From Tissierellales bacterium (GTDB lineage: Bacteria; Bacillota; Clostridia; Tissierellales; Tissierellaceae), in assembly GCA_014360205.1 (NCBI GenBank), contig JACIXZ010000005.1, positions 62,001 to 126,000 on the forward strand: 64,000 nucleotides of DNA, read 5' to 3'. Position numbers and translations under genes: made by a program. How positions within the stretch are numbered: position 1 is the first letter of the stretch; every line of letters begins with the position of its first letter. The notes beneath the pieces are model-generated. The model was not told the origin of the DNA, searched no databases, and saw nothing but the letters and a program-made list of their open reading frames with translations. This document shows, one piece after another, positions 55,101 through 61,913 of this stretch.

Positions 55101-57211
55101 TTAAGTTCAGTATTGTTTCTGCTTACAAAGCCAGTGGTATTGAAAGTATTTATATGTCCTGGTCCTCCTGACCAAGTCATTTCATATCCATATATGCTTA
55201 TGAAGTTTTCATCTCTTGCATTTTCTGCTGCTCTTAATCCATTTTGCCATTTTACATTGTTTGAATTATAATCAACTAAGTTGTATGTTGGATATTTATC
55301 AGATGATGGTGCTGTGTCAAATGAATTCGAATGGTCTGTAACTGCAAAGAAATCTAATTTAGCTACATTTTTAGCATATGCATAAGCTTCAACCAAAGTT
55401 CCTGAACCATCAGAGTTTTCAGCAGTATGTGAATGAAGTTGTCCGTAGTAATTTCTATATGGTTCATTTGATCTTAAATAATATCTAAATACTACTGGAT
55501 CGCTATCAAGATATCCTTCTTCAATAGCAAATGCAGTTATATCCATTGGTAAATCTGCCTCATTAACTACTATAGGTGTAGTGTATGTGAATTCTTCACT
55601 GATGGTTTCATCTTCTGTTCCTACTTTATAAGTTATTATATACTTAATCACAGCATTTTCAGATGCTGATAGGTTAATGATATCTCCATCAGAAACTGCT
55701 CCTACTGGATTTGCAGTGACAGCGCTTGTTTTTGCATGATGATATACAAAAGTATTTGGTAAACTTTCTTCTTCTCCTTTAACCGCTTTAGCTGTAATAG
55801 TTGCTTTATTTTCTTCATCAAATTTACTAATTACTACTTGAGCTGTGTTTGATGAAGTAACTACCTCTTCTCCACCATTTAAAGAATAAACAATATGAGC
55901 ATCTTCAGTTGGAGTCGACAATGTGATAGTAGTCCCAAGCTTTATAGATGATCCATTCCCAGGACTTGCTTCTACACCAACAACTGCTGATGGTGCTGAT
56001 TTAATTACATCAGTCCCGTTTGCCTGAATTTGTGGTGCATTAAAATATCCAATTACACCGAGGATATCGACATAATCACCAACTGCTTTGTCATTTATTC
56101 CGTGAGATCTTAATGTTATTTCTACTCCGTTTTGTTCCACTTTATGATTAGCTAAACTAGCTATATTTGTGCCGCCTATATGTGTAAGCTTTGCTGATGT
56201 AACTTTTACTAACATACCTTCATATACCCTGTTTGAAGAATTTATTTCTGGTATTGTTAGCGCTAAAGGTTCTGGCATAGTAGGCGATTCATTTAATATC
56301 ACTATGTCAGTTGGCTGTTGAGGCACTATTTGCACCATCCCGCCATATGGGCTTATTTTCCCAGTGATTTGCACTTCTTTGCCAACCAGATTAACTAATC
56401 CAATTGAGCTATTTCCTCCATTGTCAATAGCAACTCCTCCAGTTTCATCTTGCATGAAAACTGTCCTAGTTTGAGTTGAATAAGTCACAATTCCTTCCAC
56501 TGTAACTACTTCATTTGTAGGTTTGGTTTTAGCTTCAGCAATAGGTAGTACGATCACAGGATTTTCTGGATCTTCTCCTCCATTATCTCCTTTGTATTGT
56601 GAATTTCTTGGTGTTGGCGCTGCGGTATAAAAATCTTCACTGTTGTTATCTGTATCCCAGCCATTTGTTATGCCGGCTTCACTTCCGTCGTTATCTTTTC
56701 TCTGGGCACTCGTTGTATTACTAGCTGCAGAAGCTGGTTTTGTTTCGAAATCATTAGCTGTGCCTGCTCCCAAAAAATCTACTACATTTCCATTGTTGTC
56801 TAGTAGTCTTAGTTTGAAATTTGCTGCACCCATAGATATATTGGAGGTTGCATCTGGAGTAGGCAAGTCAACTGTCCCTCCTGTACCTGCTGCAGCTTGG
56901 ATTAAGAAATATCCACCTGCTTTAATCACTGCATTTTGAAGTACAACATTATTGTTACCAAAACTACCAGTTGCCGATGCATATTGGACTTGCCAGCCTG
57001 ATATATCGATATCTGTTGATGTTGGATTGTAAAGTTCTATGAAATCGTTTTTGTAGGTTGCGCCGCTGTTTCCTCCACCGCCATATGCTTCACTTATAAC
57101 TACATGATTCGCTTTTTCAGCAAACACATTTGTAGGATTCATAGGAACCATAGTTATGAGCATAGCTATGGCAAGTAAAAGACTTGTAAATACTCTTGCT
57201 TTTTTCATCAT
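52124..57211 (-). CDS. 1695-residue SLH-anchored protein with lamin-tail, OB-fold and PHP metallohydrolase modules
   Basis: The longest protein here, exported (signal peptide to about 31). Modules seen by motif, with approximate residues: lamin-tail domain 35-150 (VISEAYGGGGNSG, FIELYNPTSTDIDISGWQ); OB-fold-like 215-330 (TRTVFMQDETGGVAI); an Ig/chitobiase-C-like region 400-500; a PHP/CehA-type metallohydrolase about 580-820, with LHSHTAENSDGSG near 590 and TDHSNSF near 625; Ig repeats; a possible glutaminase-like Rossmann domain about 1070-1350 (YVGIDASHDNEY); a second OB-fold 1390-1500; and SLH repeats from about 1537 (FNDVKSDSWYANSVYY, YANKRFAPNQTVTIDEM). A nucleic-acid- or phosphate-processing surface enzyme is inferred; no exact relative is recognised. 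Confidence 0.78.
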   Translation of the reverse strand: MMKKARVFTSLLLAIAMLITMVPMNPTNVFAEKANHVVISEAYGGGGNSGATYKNDFIELYNPTSTDIDISGWQVQYASATGSFGNNNVVLQNAVIKAGGYFLIQAAAGTGGTVDLPTPDATSNISMGAANFKLRLLDNNGNVVDFLGAGTANDFETKPASAASNTTSAQRKDNDGSEAGITNGWDTDNNSEDFYTAAPTPRNSQYKGDNGGEDPENPVIVLPIAEAKTKPTNEVVTVEGIVTYSTQTRTVFMQDETGGVAIDNGGNSSIGLVNLVGKEVQITGKISPYGGMVQIVPQQPTDIVILNESPTMPEPLALTIPEINSSNRVYEGMLVKVTSAKLTHIGGTNIASLANHKVEQNGVEITLRSHGINDKAVGDYVDILGVIGYFNAPQIQANGTDVIKSAPSAVVGVEASPGNGSSIKLGTTITLSTPTEDAHIVYSLNGGEEVVTSSNTAQVVISKFDEENKATITAKAVKGEEESLPNTFVYHHAKTSAVTANPVGAVSDGDIINLSASENAVIKYIITYKVGTEDETISEEFTYTTPIVVNEADLPMDITAFAIEEGYLDSDPVVFRYYLRSNEPYRNYYGQLHSHTAENSDGSGTLVEAYAYAKNVAKLDFFAVTDHSNSFDTAPSSDKYPTYNLVDYNSNNVKWQNGLRAAENARDENFISIYGYEMTWSGGPGHINTFNTTGFVSRNNTELNNKTNNLGLQQYYQLLKDTPNSISQFNHPGPTFGNFADFGYLDPVIDQRISLIEVGNGEGAVGSGGYFRSYDQYIKALDKGWHLAPTNNQDNHKGKWGDSNTARTVIYTNDLSLDGLYAALREMRVWATEDNNLDIVYTLNDNLLGTILDEVPESATIKVSVNDPDPNDKIQTLSIISNGGKAVVKETVGSNSIEFETTIEDPTPGYYFVQVVQEDGDIAVTAPIWLGSAPKLGIDSLFYDQMMPVTDESLKITTKLFNNESTPATLKSIEYQLKNGSVIYRDTPNQTIPASGGMINHEISHTFTTPGKYTVYVTAVIESNGEEMTFTKELDINVRDRDRLIYVGIDASHDNEYVAGNYKASMGNFAALAANYDIRVVELNTSEELISALNNPKYEMFIFTVPSRRNGSTGRIPWKSYSDAEIQAVENFAKQGKTLILTGWGDYYESYSNLKNNPAFTPDQHMAAQQNKILEAIGARLRITDDEAKDNVLNGGQPQRLYLTDHNGYVNPFTQGLDPSQVFSQYGGSTIHAVDENGLPTSVLPNTVLPIISGHETTFSADDDKDGNPLPPKYNDRLLLMASEEITYENGNTATVIAAGGAFMSNFEVQVEVDNAGTLPYSNYNIVENILVSLKDINPISEVHTLPIGTQVLVEGIVTTDVYNGSDDNKGFFDCIYIQDETGGINLFPVSSGVEVGQKVRVLGNIDEYQGERQIQVQKITVIDSTINPVEPLVVSPQQAISIENLGRLVKFTGTVEDIKTDANGVVGQLIVDGVIVYINGYITKNVSLSHIKVGDRVEVTGISSIGENMSSDTEFLPRIRVRDRSEIVLLAPEIKIEFNDVKSDSWYANSVYYVTSRGLLLDSPSQAFRPNSPFTRAMLAQALSTIDSEDLSQYNKTNFNDVKIEHDYGRSVAWAVENNIMSGYANKRFAPNQTVTIDEMEEALNRYLGYKNIDLKDGRYVIELPNEAIKNKGKNEITRAIAAYILEDFIKTIR

Positions 57212-57324
57212 TCTCCCCCTTTTTATTTTCTATGTATTCAGTATATCATAAATTTTCAATATATTTATTATATTATTGCATAATTTCAATTAAATTATCG
57301 TTAAACTATTTGTAGAATATACAT

Positions 57325-57347
57325 AAAAAGAGGAGTTTTCACTCCTC
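57325..57347 (-). terminator. Rho-independent terminator of the capD-like gene
   Basis: GAGGAGT and ACTCCTC form a seven-pair stem with a four-base loop, overlapping the gene's TGA stop; on the minus strand TTTTTAT follows. Confidence 0.78.
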
Positions 57348-59180
57348 AAACCTATATGTTTTTACTATTCTTTTTACATATGACCTTATTTCGTCATCAC
57401 TGAGGTCATTCATTGTTTTTCTTAATTCTTTCAAATTGTTTTCAAATTCTTTATAATCAATATTTGTAGGCTTAGCTACAAATATTTTTTGATGTTTTGT
57501 AGCTGTTACACCTTCTTCGTCAAGTATTAGTTCCTCATAAAGTTTTTCTCCAGGTCTTAATCCTGTGATTTTAATTGGTATTTCAGTGTATGGTTCAAAT
57601 CCTGATAATTTAATTAAATCCTCAGCAAGTTTTATAATCTTAACTGGCTCTCCCATATCCAATATGAAAATCTCTCCACCTTTTGCCATCGCACCTGCTT
57701 GAATGACTAAAGACACAGCCTCTGGTATAGTCATAAAGTACCTAACGACATCTTTGTGTGTAACAGTAACAGGCCCTCCTTCTTGAATCTGTTTTTTAAA
57801 TAGGGGTATTACACTTCCGTTGCTGCCAAGCACATTCCCAAATCTTACTGCAACAAATTCTGTATCATATCTGTCATTAAAAGCTTGGATTACAAGTTCA
57901 CAGACTCTCTTTGATGCCCCCATTATATTGGTGGGATTTACAGCTTTATCTGTCGATATCATCACGAATTTTTTAACTCCGTTTTCCACAGCAGCTTTAG
58001 CTAAATTAACTGTTCCAAAAACATTGTTTTTTATGGCTTCTTTTGGACTAATCTCCATTAGAGGAACATGTTTATGTGCAGCAGCGTGAAATATGACTTC
58101 CACTTTTTCTCTTTTTAATATCTCTCTTAGTCTATTTTCATCTCTTATTGAAGATATGTAAACAATTAAGTCTAAGTTAGGATACCTTTTTCTTAATTCA
58201 TTCTCTAGCATATATGCATTATTCTCATATATATCTAGTATAATTAGACGTTTTGGACTTTGTGCAGCAATCTGCCTTGCTAGTTCAGAACCTATTGAGC
58301 CTCCTCCGCCTGTAATTAATACGGTCTTTTCTCTTAAATACAAGCTAATTTCAGAAAGATCGGTTTTTATCTCTTCTCTACCGAGTAAATCCTCTATTTG
58401 AACATCTCTTATAGCACTTACGCTAACTACCCCGTCTATTAGCTCGTACATACCCGGCAAAATCTTTAGTCTAGCTTTAGTATTCTTTGCAATTTCAACG
58501 ATTTTGCTGACTTCAGCCTTTGGCGCTGATGGCATGGCTATGACTATCTCATCTACATTGTACTTATCAACTAGTCTTGGTATATCCTCTCTATTCCCAA
58601 GCACAGGCACTCCATAAATTAATTTTCCTTTTTTATTTTTATCATCATCTACCAATGCCACAGGTTTATATTTGTATGAGTAATGATTTTTAAATTCTTT
58701 TAATATCATCGCTCCAGCATCTCCAGCTCCCACTATCATTACTCTTGTTATATTTTTTTTGTCATCTGAAGTCCTATGATTAAATCTCTCATAAACTGTT
58801 CTTAAAGAGAATCTAAATCCTCCAATAAGTGCAGTATCAAATACTATCATCATTATATATACCGACCTAGGAAGAGAAGTTTGCAAGAAAGCAAGTACTG
58901 CAATAGAAGCTATGTTTGCAACTAAACATGCGGCTATAATTTTTAGCATTTCATTTACGCTTGCATACTTCCAAATGCTTCTATAAAGACCAAAAAAATA
59001 TAGAACTAATAATTTTGATATGGATATAAATAAAAAAGTGCTCTTATATACTTCTAAATAACGTAAAAATTGTGGGTCTGATATGTTTTCAAATCTCAAA
59101 AAAATTGACAACATAGCTGTAAAGTTTATGATAAGAAAATCGATAAAAACCATTAGTATGGTATTTTTATTATACCGCAT
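57339..59180 (-). CDS. Membrane nucleoside-diphosphate-sugar 4,6-dehydratase, CapD/EpsC/PglF type
   Basis: A 613-residue enzyme: four transmembrane helices (about 5-130), a CoA-binding-like Rossmann domain (VMIVGAGDAGAMI at about 147) and a catalytic SDR domain with TGGGGSIGSELARQ near 290. In place of the YxxxK active site it reads STDKAVNPTNIMGASKR, so Met replaces Tyr, as is normal for the long PglF-type 4,6-dehydratases. Likely substrate is UDP-GlcNAc, giving a 4-keto-6-deoxy sugar for a surface glycan; that is inferred from family. AAGGAGG precedes the ATG. It is divergent from the O-antigen-ligase-like gene. Confidence 0.93.
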   Translation of the reverse strand: MRYNKNTILMVFIDFLIINFTAMLSIFLRFENISDPQFLRYLEVYKSTFLFISISKLLVLYFFGLYRSIWKYASVNEMLKIIAACLVANIASIAVLAFLQTSLPRSVYIMMIVFDTALIGGFRFSLRTVYERFNHRTSDDKKNITRVMIVGAGDAGAMILKEFKNHYSYKYKPVALVDDDKNKKGKLIYGVPVLGNREDIPRLVDKYNVDEIVIAMPSAPKAEVSKIVEIAKNTKARLKILPGMYELIDGVVSVSAIRDVQIEDLLGREEIKTDLSEISLYLREKTVLITGGGGSIGSELARQIAAQSPKRLIILDIYENNAYMLENELRKRYPNLDLIVYISSIRDENRLREILKREKVEVIFHAAAHKHVPLMEISPKEAIKNNVFGTVNLAKAAVENGVKKFVMISTDKAVNPTNIMGASKRVCELVIQAFNDRYDTEFVAVRFGNVLGSNGSVIPLFKKQIQEGGPVTVTHKDVVRYFMTIPEAVSLVIQAGAMAKGGEIFILDMGEPVKIIKLAEDLIKLSGFEPYTEIPIKITGLRPGEKLYEELILDEEGVTATKHQKIFVAKPTNIDYKEFENNLKELRKTMNDLSDDEIRSYVKRIVKTYRFEE

Positions 59181-59327
59181 ATATTTTTTCCTCCTTAAAA
59201 TCTCTTAATTTATCCTACAATAAATATTATTTAATTTCAATAGATAGTATTAAATTTGTTAATATTTTACTTAAAACTAACTTTTAAATAGTGTATAATA
59301 CTTATATAACATTATAAGGAGGTAGCT

Positions 59328-61160
59328 ATGGCAAAGAATAAAAATACAATTAAAAAATCAAATAAAAAATATAAATACGATATATGGATAATATTACCAC
59401 TGATAATTGCAGTTGCAATTATACCTCTTATTGTATATATGAAGGTAGTTGAAGTGCCAGCAGAACTTAAATATTTTACAAATGGACAAGACAATGCTGA
59501 CTTTTTCTCGTATTACAAAATGGTTTGGTTGTCCATAACAGCTTTTATTGGGCTATTTATGTTTTTTTCAAGAAGTTATTTAAATAAAAATATTGAACTT
59601 AGAAAAGACAAATTCTATTATCCTATGTTAATTTATGCAGCATTGATAATAATTTCAGTTATTTTTTCAAGCTATAAATCAGTGGCTTTAAAAGGATTTA
59701 TAGATCGCTATGAAGGAATGTATGCTCTTCTTTCATACTTGATTTTGATGTTTTTGGCATATAATACAGTCGACAATGAAAAACAGGTAAAAGCATTAAT
59801 ATATTCACTTTCAGTATCCTCTTTGGTTATGGCATTAATCGGATTAACTCAGTTTTTGGGAAGAGACTTCTTTATGACTGATTTCGGAAAAAATCTCATA
59901 TTGCCAAATGCTTACGAGCATTTAAAAGATACTTTAAACTTCACATTTGCTGCAAGCAAAGCAACCTATGGTACGCTTTATAACATAAACTATGTTGGTG
60001 TTTATACGAGCATGATTTTTACTATAGCATTGACTATGGTGCTTTTGCTAAAAGATAAAAAGCAAAGACTATTCTTTTTGTTGGTAGGCGCTGCAAACTT
60101 CTTGACACTGCTTGGATCTAGGTCTAGAGCAGCATTGTTAAGCTTTGTAGTTTATGTAGTTTTAGCAATAATATTCTATAGAAAGCAGATCAGACACAAT
60201 ATAAAGTTCTTTGCTTTAGCATTTGTTTTAGTAGCAGTCATATTCTTCGGAGTTAACACTGCATTAGATGGAACAGTTACTGATAGATTGATATCAGGTG
60301 TAAAATCGTTAGTTGAAGTTCATTATATAGACTTTGAAGATATTGTATTGGAAGACAATGTAATAGACATAAAATTTACTGACCATGAAATTAAAATTGT
60401 AAATGAAGATGGTTTTTTTAGTTTTTATGATGAATACGGTACTCCTCTTGAAGTTGAGATGATTGAAGAAGGAACTTACAAGGCTACAAAAGAGCCCTAC
60501 AATAAACATACCATTCATTTGATTCTGTCAGATACGCACGGACTGATAGTTCAAGCAGATTTAAATACGAATAGAGGAAGTAAATCCATTAGATTTGCAT
60601 ATGATGAAAGCAACAATACCAAAGCTTTAGGATACAGTGGAGAACTTTTGGGAAATGAAGAGATAAGAGCAGAATACTTTAATTTTGAAGGCAGAGAATA
60701 TATGGCATCAAATAGGGGTTATATATGGTCTAGGTCTATTCCTTTAATAAAGGGCACAGTACTTATTGGTCATGGCCCAGATACCTATGGCATATACTTC
60801 CCTAACAACGATTTTGTCGGGAAAATTAAAGGATTAAACAGCATTTACTCTGTTGTTGACAAACCACACAACATGTATTTGCAAACTGCTATAAACACAG
60901 GTTTAGTGTCACTATTAGCTCAGCTTTCTATATTTATAATGTATATTATTACTAGCTTTAAAGCTTATTTTAAGAAAGATGATTATAATGATTTTATAGA
61001 GGTCACAGGCCTTGGAATATTCTTTGCGGTAAGCATGTATCTCTTTACAGGTCTTTCTAATGACAGCATAGTTTCAGTAGCACCTATATTTTGGGTCTTA
61101 TTGGGTACAGGCTTTATAATAAACAGAAAAGTAATTGAGAAAGAAAAAGGGATAGCTTAG
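59328..61160 (+). CDS. O-antigen ligase/polymerase-like membrane protein (Wzy_C family)
   Basis: A 610-residue protein with about ten to twelve helices and GSRSRAALLSFVVYVVLAII, the arginine-rich loop of the O-antigen ligase/polymerase family. Between two helix groups it carries an unusually large extracytoplasmic insert (about 325-470) of beta-type sequence (DFEDIVLEDNVIDIKFTDHE), then a conserved HGPDTY and KPHNMYLQTAIN. In Gram-positives such proteins polymerise or transfer a surface glycan to an acceptor; which acceptor is unclear. AAGGAGG precedes the ATG. The sugar dehydratase is encoded divergently 147 bases away, so the pair could act in one glycan or glycoprotein pathway. Confidence 0.85.
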   Translation: MAKNKNTIKKSNKKYKYDIWIILPLIIAVAIIPLIVYMKVVEVPAELKYFTNGQDNADFFSYYKMVWLSITAFIGLFMFFSRSYLNKNIELRKDKFYYPMLIYAALIIISVIFSSYKSVALKGFIDRYEGMYALLSYLILMFLAYNTVDNEKQVKALIYSLSVSSLVMALIGLTQFLGRDFFMTDFGKNLILPNAYEHLKDTLNFTFAASKATYGTLYNINYVGVYTSMIFTIALTMVLLLKDKKQRLFFLLVGAANFLTLLGSRSRAALLSFVVYVVLAIIFYRKQIRHNIKFFALAFVLVAVIFFGVNTALDGTVTDRLISGVKSLVEVHYIDFEDIVLEDNVIDIKFTDHEIKIVNEDGFFSFYDEYGTPLEVEMIEEGTYKATKEPYNKHTIHLILSDTHGLIVQADLNTNRGSKSIRFAYDESNNTKALGYSGELLGNEEIRAEYFNFEGREYMASNRGYIWSRSIPLIKGTVLIGHGPDTYGIYFPNNDFVGKIKGLNSIYSVVDKPHNMYLQTAINTGLVSLLAQLSIFIMYIITSFKAYFKKDDYNDFIEVTGLGIFFAVSMYLFTGLSNDSIVSVAPIFWVLLGTGFIINRKVIEKEKGIA

Positions 61161-61172
61161 GCTATCCTTTTA
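61147..61172 (+). terminator. Terminator of the O-antigen-ligase-like gene
   Basis: AAAGGGATAGC and GCTATCCTTT (one G-T pair) form a stem across the stop codon and are followed by TTTTAATTT. The stop codon of the YvrJ-family gene lies at its edge on the other strand. Confidence 0.75.
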
Positions 61173-61316
61173 ATTTAGCTTTGTTTCTATGACTTTTGAT
61201 AACTCTGTTATACTTTTAGTAAGCTCATTTAGCTTTCCTTCGATCCTTACTAATAAAAATAGCGATATGACGATAGGAAAACCTAAATTAGCGATATTGG
61301 TATAGAGTTCTTCCAT
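61170..61316 (-). CDS. YvrJ family small protein
   Basis: Translation from the ATG at 61316 gives 48 residues beginning MEELYTNIANLGFPIVISLF and continuing LLVRIEGKLNELTKSITELS, matching the YvrJ family: a short N-terminus, one transmembrane helix (about 10-26) and a charged C-terminal helix. GAGGTGGGAGAA precedes the ATG. It is third in a compact set with a DUF1659 and a DUF2922 gene, a recurring Firmicutes trio whose function is not known. Confidence 0.85.
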   Translation of the reverse strand: MEELYTNIANLGFPIVISLFLLVRIEGKLNELTKSITELSKVIETKLN

Positions 61317-61336
61317 TTCTCCCACCTCTTTAAATT

Positions 61337-61359
61337 AAAGGGAGCCCGTGGCCCCCTTT
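61337..61359 (-). other. GC-rich stem-loop between the DUF2922 and YvrJ genes
   Basis: AAAGGG-GCC pairs with GGC-CCCTTT, with one mismatch, immediately after the DUF2922 stop. On the minus strand TTTAATTT follows. It could be a partial terminator that reduces YvrJ expression compared with the two upstream genes. Confidence 0.55.
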
Positions 61360-61360
61360 A

Positions 61361-61579
61361 TTAAAATTCTATTTCTGTAGTTGATGTAGTGACTATATTG
61401 GCTTTATTTGGTGCTGTCAGCAAACCATTTCTTGATACAAACACATCAAGTCCAGCAAGATTTGTCATAGCCTGATATATTTCTTCTTGTGTTAAATCTT
61501 CTCTAGGATTGTCTAAAGATATGCTATATGCTTTGTTTGCTGCATCTAAAAACTGCATGATTAATTTTCTTTTTTCCAT
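61361..61579 (-). CDS. DUF2922 family protein
   Basis: A 72-residue protein: MEKRKLIMQFLDAANKAYSI at the start, then LDNPREDLTQEEIYQAMTNL and a C-terminal FVSRNGLLTAPNKANIVTTS. The pattern fits DUF2922, small proteins of unknown role that accompany DUF1659 and YvrJ genes. No signal, helix anchor or cysteine is seen, so it should be cytoplasmic. AAAGGAG precedes the ATG. A stem-loop follows its stop. Confidence 0.8.
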   Translation of the reverse strand: MEKRKLIMQFLDAANKAYSISLDNPREDLTQEEIYQAMTNLAGLDVFVSRNGLLTAPNKANIVTTSTTEIEF

Positions 61580-61599
61580 TAATATTCTCCTTTCTTAAA

Positions 61600-61809
61600 T
61601 TATTCAGTTACAATAGCTTCTTCGATTCTTTTAACATTTACAAGTGCTTTTTCTTGTAATCCTGAAAGTATCTCTCCTGCTGATAATATGTTTTCGTCAG
61701 TTGCTGTAAGATTGATGTTTGAATAAGTCTTTGATTCAATTTTTTGTTTTCCGTCCACTACACCGCCATCAAGCTCAAGCTTTAAACTTTTCTTTGTTAT
61801 CTCAACCAT
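61600..61809 (-). CDS. DUF1659 family protein
   Basis: A 69-residue protein with KSLKLELDGGVVDGKQKIES and KTYSNINLTATDENILSAG, matching the DUF1659 family. It is first of the trio and has GGGGGTGAGAAA before the ATG. It lies 105 bases downstream of the S-layer-like gene's stop, beyond that gene's terminator, so the trio is probably a separate unit or fed by read-through. Its role is unknown; small size and no anchor suggest a cytoplasmic helper. Confidence 0.8.
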   Translation of the reverse strand: MVEITKKSLKLELDGGVVDGKQKIESKTYSNINLTATDENILSAGEILSGLQEKALVNVKRIEEAIVTE

Positions 61810-61870
61810 TTTCTCACCCCCCTATACTCTATATATATGATTTAGAGGCAATATGTACTACATTTAGGCA

Positions 61871-61899
61871 TAAAAAAACCTCGGTTACCCGAGGTTTTT
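61871..61899 (-). terminator. Terminator of the S-layer-type gene
   Basis: AACCTCGG and CCGAGGTT pair over eight bases with a TTAC loop (61877-61896), followed on the minus strand by TTTTTTTAT. Confidence 0.88.
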
Positions 61900-61913
61900 A
61901 GTTTAGTGGTTAG

